Below, piece by piece: positions 1-4,977 of a stretch of DNA of 5,988 nt. The stretch is from the NCBI GenBank assembly GCA_937889485.1, contig CALAPG010000394.1, positions 1 through 5,988 of the forward strand, given 5' to 3'. The DNA comes from an uncultured Moraxella sp. Its GTDB lineage: Bacteria > Pseudomonadota > Gammaproteobacteria > Pseudomonadales > Moraxellaceae. The position numbers were made by a program, and so were the translations under genes. The stretch's first letter is position 1, and each line of letters opens with the position of its first letter. Under the pieces are notes generated by a model, which did no database searches, was not told the origin of the DNA, and saw only the letters and a list, made by a program, of their open reading frames with translations.

Positions 1-207
1 AAGATAGACCTCCGACCCAATAATTGGCTTGATGCCCGCGTCAAGACAAGCTTTATAAAATTTGACCGTGGCATATAAATTGGAAAGGTCAGTGATGGCG
101 AGCGCAAGCTGATGATCTGCTTTGGCAGCTTTGATTAGCCCCTTGATGCGCACGATTGAATCAGTAATCGAAAATTCAGTATGAATGCCAAAATGTACAA
201 ATGCCAT
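1..207 (-). CDS. dnaE: DNA polymerase III subunit alpha, N-terminal fragment
   Basis: This is the replicative DNA polymerase catalytic subunit, which extends the leading and lagging strands as part of the Pol III core. Only the first 69 codons are present; a full DnaE is about 1,150-1,200 residues, so the gene is cut by the window edge and is not broken. The visible part is the start of the PHP domain: it opens MAFVHFGIHTEFS, like the FVHLRVHSDYS opening of E. coli DnaE. It continues through LALAITDLSNLYATVKFY (about 35-51) and AGIKPIIGSEVYL (57-69), which match the E. coli ALAITDFTNLCGLVKFY and AGIKPIVGADF blocks. The ATG at 207-205 is preceded by an AAGG-type ribosome site and begins exactly at the family start. 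It is divergent from the tRNA-Arg gene. Identification is near certain despite the short length. Confidence 0.95.
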   Translation of the reverse strand, partial: MAFVHFGIHTEFSITDSIVRIKGLIKAAKADHQLALAITDLSNLYATVKFYKACLDAGIKPIIGSEVYL

Positions 208-240
208 GCCTTGCCTTTTTGATTGGATTTTTAAAGCGCT

Positions 241-269
241 ATTATACTATGATTTGGCAGCTAGAAAAA
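241..269 (-). promoter_or_regulatory. Probable dnaE promoter
   Basis: On the minus strand there is a perfect TATAAT -10 box (plus 241-246). A weak TTTTTC -35 (plus 264-269) lies 17 bp upstream of it. Transcription would start near 233, giving a leader of about 25 nt before the dnaE ATG at 207. The -35 falls inside the left arm of the inverted repeat at 258-299, so a protein bound there could control the promoter. The -10 is convincing; the -35 is not. Confidence 0.55.
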
Positions 270-299
270 TTGAGATTGTGAGCACAAATTTTTTAGCTG
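258..299. repeat. AT-rich inverted repeat with a nested palindrome
   Basis: The left arm CAGCTAgAAAAAT (258-270) pairs with the right arm ATTTTTTAGCTG (288-299). This gives 12 pairs with one bulged G at 264. Inside it lies a second palindrome, TTGTG-AG-CACAA (276-287). No T-run follows the stem on either strand, so it is not a usual terminator. It sits between divergent dnaE and tRNA-Arg and covers the dnaE -35 region, which suggests an operator or cruciform. The symmetry is seen directly; the function is inference. Confidence 0.5.
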
Positions 300-342
300 A
301 TAGCGGGTCGTTTGGCAGACAACCCTAGCAATGTGAAGAAAA

Positions 343-353
343 TATGCTAAAAT
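343..353 (+). promoter_or_regulatory. Extended -10 promoter of tRNA-Arg
   Basis: The 11-mer TATGCTAAAAT contains an extended -10 (TGC-TAAAAT, -10 hexamer 348-353). It lies 12 bp before the mature tRNA 5' end. I see no good -35 at the normal distance, which is usual for extended -10 promoters. The same 11-mer occurs at 4933-4943 ahead of the tamA-like gene. Confidence 0.5.
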
Positions 354-365
354 AGACCACCTTCT

Positions 366-441
366 ACGCCTATAGCTCAACAGGATAGAGCAGTTGCCTC
401 CTAAGCGACCGATTTGGGTTCGAGTCCCGATGGGCGTACCA
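366..441 (+). tRNA. tRNA-Arg (anticodon CCT)
   Basis: A full 76-nt cloverleaf can be folded by hand. The acceptor stem is 366-372 with 431-437, discriminator A438 and an encoded CCA at 439-441. The D stem is GCTC 375-378 with GAGC 388-391. The anticodon stem is 393-397 with 405-409, and the loop CTCCTAA carries anticodon CCT at 400-402. The T stem is TTGGG with CCCGA around a TTCGAGT loop. It therefore reads the AGG arginine codon. A T-rich stretch follows at 444-458 without a clear hairpin. The gene is convergent with the phasin-like gene, 60 bp away. No integrase or duplicated tRNA 3' end is seen, so there is no sign of use as an attachment site. Confidence 0.95.
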
Positions 442-501
442 AATTTTTGTCTATTTTTAATGATGTTGTCTTAATCTTCCTCGCCGCTTTTCGTTTTTTG
501 G

Positions 502-903
502 CTACCGCAGTCGTCTGGCGTTGGCAGCAACGCGGCTATAAATTGGCTGCAACCCTTTTTCAAGAATTTGTAGGGCTTCTTGGTTGGTCTGGTAAAAAAA
601 ATGTTCAACTGACACAGGCTGCCCCAATGACCATTTCAACCAATTACTCAAAAATAAACTAGAGATATTTTGCTGGGCAACCCAAGATTGTAGGGTCATT
701 TGTTGCCATGATTCAAAAAAAGCGATGGGTTTTTCAATCACCATGCGCTCTACTTCTTTGATTTCTTTGGCATTGTTGAGGGGGTTTTGCTGGGCGATTA
801 GGCTGAGGCGTTTTTGGACAACTTGCGGTACGCGCATAGAAAAATCTTCTGATTGCTGGCAAAATTTTTCTACTTTTTTACTCAAATGTTGGTATGTGGT
901 CAT
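502..903 (-). CDS. Small helical protein, phasin-like (hypothetical)
   Basis: This 133-residue protein is predicted soluble, with no signal peptide or membrane segment. It is mostly amphipathic helix. The N-terminal half (1-55) is rich in Lys, Gln and Glu, the middle (58-95) is rich in Trp, Phe and Gln, and the C-terminus (100-133) is helical and ends in a basic ARRLR tail. The layout (helical, Gln-rich, aromatic patches, basic end) resembles phasins, which coat polyhydroxyalkanoate granules, and phasin-family proteins annotated in Moraxellaceae. There is no catalytic motif to settle it. The ATG at 903 follows a GGAG ribosome site about 6 nt upstream, and no alternative in-frame start exists before an upstream stop. 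No polyhydroxyalkanoate synthase gene lies in the window. The gene is very likely real; the phasin assignment is tentative. Confidence 0.6.
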   Translation of the reverse strand: MTTYQHLSKKVEKFCQQSEDFSMRVPQVVQKRLSLIAQQNPLNNAKEIKEVERMVIEKPIAFFESWQQMTLQSWVAQQNISSLFLSNWLKWSLGQPVSVEHFFYQTNQEALQILEKGLQPIYSRVAANARRLR

Positions 904-1047
904 ACAGACTCCGTTGCAGTTGGGCGAAGGTGAGCGGGCGCTGTCAGTGAGCGAGTTTGGCGTGGTTATTCCTGTTTACCCACACAAAACGCTACCAGCT
1001 GCGGTAACACCCTTGCCACCCCCCTAATAAAATGTGCGCCAATTATA
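904..1047 (-). promoter_or_regulatory. Promoter and long leader of the phasin-like gene
   Basis: A TATAAT -10 on the minus strand (plus 1042-1047) would start transcription near 1035, leaving a leader of about 130 nt; no good -35 is seen. The leader holds a small hairpin on the minus strand, GTTACC (plus 1003-1008) pairing with GGTAGC (plus 991-996) around a 6-nt loop. It is followed by GTTTTGTG, which gives it a weak attenuator look. A second short GTGG/CCAC pairing follows at about 963-985. I recognise no known riboswitch class. This covers most of the gene-free stretch between the phasin-like gene and pdxA. Confidence 0.35.
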
Positions 1048-1119
1048 CACGGATTGCCAATAATTAAATAATCGTTCACTATTAGATGATACAATCGTTA
1101 CCAAAACTTACTGTTATTT

Positions 1120-1142
1120 ACGGTTATTATTTACCGTTTTTT
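1120..1142 (+). other. Small hairpin with T-run in the pdxA leader
   Basis: ACGGT (1120-1124) and ACCGT (1133-1137) form a 5-bp stem around an 8-nt AT loop, followed by a run of six T (1137-1142). It lies 30 nt before the pdxA start codon. The shape is that of a weak intrinsic terminator or attenuator, but the stem is short and may mean nothing. A TACAAT -10-like box at 1090-1095 could be the pdxA promoter, without a good -35. Confidence 0.25.
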
Positions 1143-1171
1143 GGATTTTTGTCAAAAAAGGATAGACACGC

Positions 1172-2221
1172 ATGGCAGGGCTTTATTTACCATTATTGAT
1201 TACCTCAGGTGAGCCAGCAGGCATTGGCATGGATATTATTTTGAGCTTGGCTGCCAGTAATCGCTTGACAATCAAGGGTCGCGGGGTGGTGGTATTGGCA
1301 GATTTGCAGGCGTTGCAGCAGCGTTATAAGCAGCTAAAAGAGCAGCAGATACTCACCAATGTGATTGATTTTTATTCTGTCAGTATCGCTACAGTAAGCG
1401 AACAAAGCCCACTTTCAGCAAGACTCATTGATAAACCCAATACAATGAATGTGGTGGATATGCCAGCTGCTGCGCCTGTGGTGGCAGGTAAGCTAAATCC
1501 TCTTAATGCTCAGATGGTGATCAATCAGCTTGCACTGGCGCATGAACTTGCAAGCCAAGCACAAGTTGCAGCGATTGTCACCGCACCCCTGCAAAAATCG
1601 GTTATTATGCAAATACAACCTGATTTTATGGGGCATACCGAATTCTTTATGCAGCAAGCTGGGCGCGATAAAGTGGTGATGATGTTAGCTAATCGCACCA
1701 TGAAAGTCGCCTTAGTGACCACCCATTTGCCACTGCGCAAGGTTGCTGATGCTATCACTAAGTTAGAGGTGGCAAGTACCGTGGAGATTGTCATCAAAGA
1801 CTGTCAGCAAAAATTTGGACTCACTCAGCCAAAAATCTTGGTGTGCGGTCTTAATCCGCATGCGGGCGAAAATGGTTATTTGGGCACCGAAGAGCGCGAT
1901 ATTATTAACCCTGTGTTGCAGAGATTTCGCGACCAAGGTGTAGATATCAGCTTGGCAATGCCAGCGGATACCTTATTCACCCCAAATCATGTTAAGAACT
2001 GTGACGCCATTATTGCCATGTATCATGACCAAGGGCTTGCCCCGCTCAAATCTCATGGTTTTGGGGAAACAGTTAATATCACGTTGGGGCTTCCTTATAT
2101 TCGTACCTCAGTTGACCATGGCACCGCCCTGGATTTGGCAGGGACAGGCAAAGCCAGTGCCGAGAGTTTATACCAAGCTATGGATTATGCAGACCATATG
2201 GCAACCGCGGTTGGGCGATAA
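1172..2221 (+). CDS. pdxA: 4-hydroxythreonine-4-phosphate dehydrogenase
   Basis: PdxA oxidises 4-phosphohydroxy-L-threonine with NAD(P)+; the product loses CO2 to give 3-amino-1-hydroxyacetone 1-phosphate, which PdxJ turns into pyridoxine phosphate. It is a cytosolic, metal-dependent homodimer. The 349 residues show the whole family signature: ITSGEPAGIG (10-19), substrate-binding GHTEF (154-158), TTHLPL (183-188), GLNPHAGE (226-233), ADTLF (265-269), MYHDQGLAPLK (283-293) and LGLPYIRTSVDHGTALDLAG (305-324). The three metal-ligand histidines of E. coli (166, 211, 266) correspond to His185, His230 and His285, so it should be active. It is about 20 residues longer than E. coli PdxA, mainly in the variable 55-95 region. 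The ATG at 1172 follows an AAGGA site about 9 nt upstream. Unlike the common pdxA-rsmA arrangement, the next gene converges on it, so it is probably transcribed alone. Confidence 0.96.
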   Translation: MAGLYLPLLITSGEPAGIGMDIILSLAASNRLTIKGRGVVVLADLQALQQRYKQLKEQQILTNVIDFYSVSIATVSEQSPLSARLIDKPNTMNVVDMPAAAPVVAGKLNPLNAQMVINQLALAHELASQAQVAAIVTAPLQKSVIMQIQPDFMGHTEFFMQQAGRDKVVMMLANRTMKVALVTTHLPLRKVADAITKLEVASTVEIVIKDCQQKFGLTQPKILVCGLNPHAGENGYLGTEERDIINPVLQRFRDQGVDISLAMPADTLFTPNHVKNCDAIIAMYHDQGLAPLKSHGFGETVNITLGLPYIRTSVDHGTALDLAGTGKASAESLYQAMDYADHMATAVGR

Positions 2222-2275
2222 AATACGCAGCTATCTCAAAAAAACAGGTTAAAACAAGCAATGCAAGAAAAGCAA

Positions 2276-2304
2276 ATAAAGGGCGCGTTGCTGCCACCCT
2301 TTAT
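2276..2304. terminator. Hairpin between convergent pdxA and nlpD-like genes
   Basis: ATAAAGGG (2276-2283) pairs with CCCTTTAT (2297-2304), an 8-bp stem with a 13-nt loop. On the minus strand the stem is followed by TTTGCTTTTCTT, so it fits best as the terminator of the nlpD-like gene, whose stop lies 32 nt before it. On plus the following bases are only moderately T-rich, so termination of pdxA is less certain. Confidence 0.55.
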
Positions 2305-2336
2305 CTCTGTTATCTTAAAGTGCTGGGGATGGGTGA

Positions 2337-3206
2337 TTATTTGAGGAAATTAGCGGGGTTTACAGGCGTGCCGCGGTAGCGAATTTGAAACTCCATGGCG
2401 GGCTGGTTGAGTGTGCTGACCACCCCTAAAGTACCAACAGCTTGCCCTGCTTGGATAGTCTGGCGTTCTTGCACCAAAATTTGCCCCAACTGGGCGTAGG
2501 CGCTGATATAGTCATTATTGTGCTGAACCAACACCAATTTGCCATATTCAGGTAAATCACTGCCCACATACAGCACTGTACCTGCTTGGCTTGCCACCAC
2601 ATTGGCACCTTGTTGCCCGCCAAACCACATACCTAATACCCCTGCAGGTTGATTAAAAGGTCGCAATAAATTACCTGTGGTAGGGCGCAGCCAATTTTGT
2701 GATGCCATACCAGTGGGCAAGTTGGGCAGGGGCGCTTGGCTCACAGAGGGAGTGCGGATAGGCTGTGAGGTGGGATAGACTGGCGTAGCACGCGGCTGAT
2801 TCACAGTCACAGGACGAACAGGCGTGGGACGGTAAGAGGTAGGGTTTTTATTGGTGCTCAAAATCAAACGCTGCCCAGGATAGATAGTATAATTGCCATC
2901 AAGTCCATTGAGTGCGCCCACGCGGCGATAATCTAGCCCATACTGAGTGGCAATTTTACTCACCGTATCACCGCTTTTAACAATATAATAACTGGGTACC
3001 CCTTTCATATATAGGGGCTGGCTACGTGGGTTGGTCGTGGTCATGGGTTTTGAAGAACAGCCCGCTAGTGCCACCGCCGCCACCGCCATTGCGCCCAAAA
3101 ACTTTTGGCGATGAGAAAAGCTGACGGGTCGCGTGCAGCGTGGCAAAGCGTGTGCCGTCGTAACTGGGCTAGCAAACTGGCGGCAAAGAGAATCAAATAA
3201 AAACAT
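2337..3206 (-). CDS. NlpD-like LysM/LytM lipoprotein, degenerate peptidase
   Basis: This is a probable envelope lipoprotein that binds peptidoglycan and, by analogy with E. coli NlpD and EnvC, activates cell-division amidases rather than cutting peptidoglycan. A lipobox LAGC (Cys50) follows a hydrophobic stretch (36-48). Residues 73-116 form a LysM domain (YYIVKSGDTVSKIATQYG ... YPGQRLIL). Residues 118-170 are a Pro/Thr/Gln linker, and 174-288 are the LytM/M23 fold, ending IRYRGTPVNPANFLK like NlpD. The metal ligands of active M23 enzymes are absent: the HxGxD positions read Val190 and Trp194, the YAHL histidine is Gln239, and the LHFEIR histidine is Glu272. E. coli NlpD keeps the last two, so this copy is more degenerate. 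The ATG at 3206 has only a weak, distant AGGA site and gives a long 49-residue signal; I see no better start except Met40, which is too short. The gene has no rpoS, pcm or surE neighbour. Confidence 0.85.
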   Translation of the reverse strand: MFLFDSLCRQFASPVTTAHALPRCTRPVSFSHRQKFLGAMAVAAVALAGCSSKPMTTTNPRSQPLYMKGVPSYYIVKSGDTVSKIATQYGLDYRRVGALNGLDGNYTIYPGQRLILSTNKNPTSYRPTPVRPVTVNQPRATPVYPTSQPIRTPSVSQAPLPNLPTGMASQNWLRPTTGNLLRPFNQPAGVLGMWFGGQQGANVVASQAGTVLYVGSDLPEYGKLVLVQHNNDYISAYAQLGQILVQERQTIQAGQAVGTLGVVSTLNQPAMEFQIRYRGTPVNPANFLK

Positions 3207-3527
3207 GGCTAATTAAATTCCTATCAAAACATCGTAACTCAAAACGCAATAACTCAAAAAACCTTCATACTCATACAGTCATCAAGCGGGTAAAGCGCAC
3301 TTCTTAAAAAAAGTAACAACGACCGTTACCGTCAGTGTATGGTAACCAAGTTTCTACCAATTACAAAGTAACAAGACTTTGAATAAACGTTTCTTTGCCA
3401 AACAATAACATTTTGCAACATTACTGTGTATTAAGAAAAATTTCAGCAAAAATAATTAGATATCCAACTCGCTTAATGAACTCTCTTAATCAACTGACTT
3501 CATAGCGTCACTAGCCAAAACCTCCGG
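3207..3527. other. Gene-free stretch between nlpD-like and lplT-like genes
   Basis: These 321 bases hold no convincing ORF. They must carry the nlpD-like promoter and the end of the upstream transcription unit, but I see no clear -35/-10 pair. Structure seen: a direct repeat TAACTCAAAA at 3235-3244 and 3250-3259, and the inverted repeat at 3325-3346. There is also an imperfect hairpin at 3510-3540 that overlaps the lplT-like stop codon but has no T-run on the minus strand, so it is a poor terminator. The plus strand is strongly A- and C-rich (by hand count, 37 G against 67 C in 3241-3540). Confidence 0.6.
3325..3346. repeat. Inverted repeat GTTACC-N10-GGTAAC
   Basis: Perfect 6-bp arms (3325-3330 and 3341-3346) flank 10 bp, giving dyad centres about 16 bp apart, as in many dimeric regulator sites. 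It lies about 120-140 bp upstream of the nlpD-like start. Single GTAAC/GTTAC units occur nearby at 3313-3317 and 3368-3372. A binding site is possible but unproven, and a chance repeat cannot be excluded. Confidence 0.3.
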
Positions 3528-4844
3528 TTAACTAACTAGTGGCGTAGCGGGGCTATGTTTTTTTAGCTGCGTATAAATCCATATACCCATTAACAAATTA
3601 ATCACCCCCACAATCGCGAATAACATCGGCAAACTCACCTTAATAAACGTTAGACACACAATAGAAAAAATCGCTGAGGTAACCATATAGATGGCATTTA
3701 AAATATTGTTAGCACCAATGATGCGGGCGCGGCTGGACTCGGGCGAATATGCCTGCATATACGCATACAGTGGCACAATATAAATACCACCTGCAAAACC
3801 CAACAAAAATAAATCCACAAACACCCGTAACGCCGTATGGCTCGCAAAAATCATCCCAATACTATAACGCGCACCATCTGCCAAAGCAGGTAAATGCAGC
3901 CCCGACAGCGTAAAATACAAATCAATGGCAAAAATCGTTAAACCTGCAATGCCATAAGGTAACAGCGTTAAACTCACTTGATTTTTGGTCAACGTTTTGC
4001 ACAGTAACGACCCCAAAGCCGTGCCCACCGAAAACAGCGTCAACAAAAAAATCACCACGCTTTCATCACCTTGCAAAATCGACTTACTAAACTCAGGCAC
4101 TTGGGTCAAAAATGTCGCACCATAAAACCAAAACCAACTATTACCCAAAATCGTAAACCACATAATGGGTAATCTGTATAGATTGACAATAGTTTGCCAA
4201 CTGGTACGCACGATATTCCAATCCACCTGCAAATCTGGTTGCGGCGCTGGCATCATCGGAATAAACCGAGATGCCATATAGCCTAGCAGTGCCACAAATA
4301 CCGTCACACCCGACATCCAGTATAACGGACTTGGCTGCTTCATCAGCACCCCTGCCATAATCATACCCGTCAAAATTGCTAATGACGTACCCATTTGAAA
4401 CAGCCCATTGGCGCCCACCAATTCATCGGTTTTCATGGCTTGCGGCAAATACGCGTACTTGATGGGTCCAAAAAAAGTAGAATGTGTCCCCATCAAAAAC
4501 AATGCCACAAATAATAGCGGATAAATTTCAAACACAAAGCCTAAGGTCGCCACCACCATAATCACAATCTCAAGCACTTTAATAAGCCGTGTTAACCGAG
4601 ATTTTTCATACTTATCTGCCAATTGTCCTGCCAATGCTGAAAACAAAAAAAATGGCAACACAAACAACATCGCTGCCAAATTATTTAATAAACTCACACT
4701 CATACCAAGCTTGGCAGCCGCCATAAAAGTCAAAACAAGAATCAACCCTTGTTTAAACACATTATCATTAAAGGCACCCAAAAATTGGGTCACAAACATG
4801 GCGCTAAACCGTTGCTGCTTAAATAAAGCAAACTGATTACTCAT
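3528..4844 (-). CDS. MFS transporter, LplT/Aas lysophospholipid-flippase type
   Basis: This is a probable inner-membrane transporter that flips lysophospholipids to the cytoplasmic face for re-acylation, judged from the LplT/Aas subgroup of the major facilitator superfamily. From the ATG at 4844 it has 438 residues (E. coli LplT 397), with about 12 hydrophobic segments. QFLGAFNDNVFKQG (20-33) in helix 1 is the hallmark of the LplT/Aas group. AGQLADKYEKSRLTR (72-86) is the MFS loop 2-3 motif, and GPIKYAYLPQ (126-135) matches the following conserved block. The frame also opens at a TTG at 4922. I chose the ATG because AGGA lies 6 nt before it, the extra 26 residues do not look like family sequence, and the candidate promoter lies inside that extension. 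No acyltransferase is fused or adjacent downstream, unlike many aas/lplT loci. The exact substrate is inferred; the family is secure. Confidence 0.82.
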   Translation of the reverse strand: MSNQFALFKQQRFSAMFVTQFLGAFNDNVFKQGLILVLTFMAAAKLGMSVSLLNNLAAMLFVLPFFLFSALAGQLADKYEKSRLTRLIKVLEIVIMVVATLGFVFEIYPLLFVALFLMGTHSTFFGPIKYAYLPQAMKTDELVGANGLFQMGTSLAILTGMIMAGVLMKQPSPLYWMSGVTVFVALLGYMASRFIPMMPAPQPDLQVDWNIVRTSWQTIVNLYRLPIMWFTILGNSWFWFYGATFLTQVPEFSKSILQGDESVVIFLLTLFSVGTALGSLLCKTLTKNQVSLTLLPYGIAGLTIFAIDLYFTLSGLHLPALADGARYSIGMIFASHTALRVFVDLFLLGFAGGIYIVPLYAYMQAYSPESSRARIIGANNILNAIYMVTSAIFSIVCLTFIKVSLPMLFAIVGVINLLMGIWIYTQLKKHSPATPLVS

Positions 4845-4878
4845 TGACTGTCCTAATGCGTTTTGATGAATGCCGTCT

Positions 4879-4887
4879 ATCTTAGCA
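4879..4887 (-). promoter_or_regulatory. Candidate extended -10 for the lplT-like gene
   Basis: On the minus strand TGC-TAAGAT (plus 4879-4887) is an extended -10 about 35 nt before the chosen ATG. The -35 region is poor (GTAATT at the 17-bp spacing). An alternative is a CATAAT box at plus 4931-4936 with TTGGGA upstream at long spacing, which would overlap the tamA promoter. Neither is decisive. Confidence 0.35.
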
Positions 4888-4915
4888 AATATTGTGGAAG
4901 GAATTACGAAAATGT

Positions 4916-4943
4916 TTGGCAATCAACTTGATTATGCTAAAAT
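4916..4943 (+). promoter_or_regulatory. Promoter of the tamA-like gene
   Basis: TTGGCA (-35, 4916-4921) and TAAAAT (-10, 4938-4943) lie 16 bp apart, with TGC just before the -10 making it extended. This is the best promoter in the window. Transcription would start near 4950, leaving a leader of about 28 nt. Its elements overlap the start of the divergent lplT-like transcription region, so the two genes may interfere or be co-controlled. Confidence 0.65.
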
Positions 4944-4959
4944 CGCTAGGTGTTATCCC

Positions 4960-4964
4960 AAGGA
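4960..4964 (+). promoter_or_regulatory. Ribosome binding site of the tamA-like gene, start ambiguous
   Basis: AAGGA lies 13 nt before the ATG at 4978, which is long. An in-frame TTG at 4972 would sit 7 nt from it, the usual spacing, and would add two residues. A later ATG at 5062 has no visible ribosome site. Confidence 0.45.
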
Positions 4965-4977
4965 TTTGATTTTGATA

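Noticed and set aside
275..287. Resemblance of ATTGTGAGC to the lac operator
   Set aside because: Only the first nine bases agree and no LacI-type gene or lac function is nearby; it is better explained as part of the local palindrome.
366..441. tRNA-Arg as an integration site for a mobile element
   Set aside because: No integrase, no repeated tRNA 3' end and no foreign-looking DNA downstream; the neighbouring genes look native.
414..1027. Plus-strand open frames 414-662 and 725-1027
   Set aside because: Both run antisense to the phasin-like gene; the first starts inside the tRNA. Neither has a ribosome site or a recognisable product.
904..1040. Known riboswitch (TPP, FMN, cobalamin, glycine or fluoride class) in the phasin-like leader
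   Set aside because: None of the conserved core boxes of these classes could be found on either strand.
1525..2623. Open frames 1525-1797 (minus), 1989-2252 (plus) and 2426-2623 (minus)
   Set aside because: They are shadows in other frames of pdxA and the nlpD-like gene, both of which are intact with full family motifs.
3852..3878. dif-like GGTGCGCGTTATAGTATT on the minus strand
   Set aside because: It matches the XerC half of the E. coli dif site, but the normally invariant XerD half (TTATGTTAAAT) is absent and it lies in coding sequence of the lplT-like gene.
4845..4922. Longer start (TTG at 4922) for the lplT-like gene
   Set aside because: The extra 26 residues lack family sequence, the TTG has no good ribosome site, and a candidate promoter lies within this stretch.
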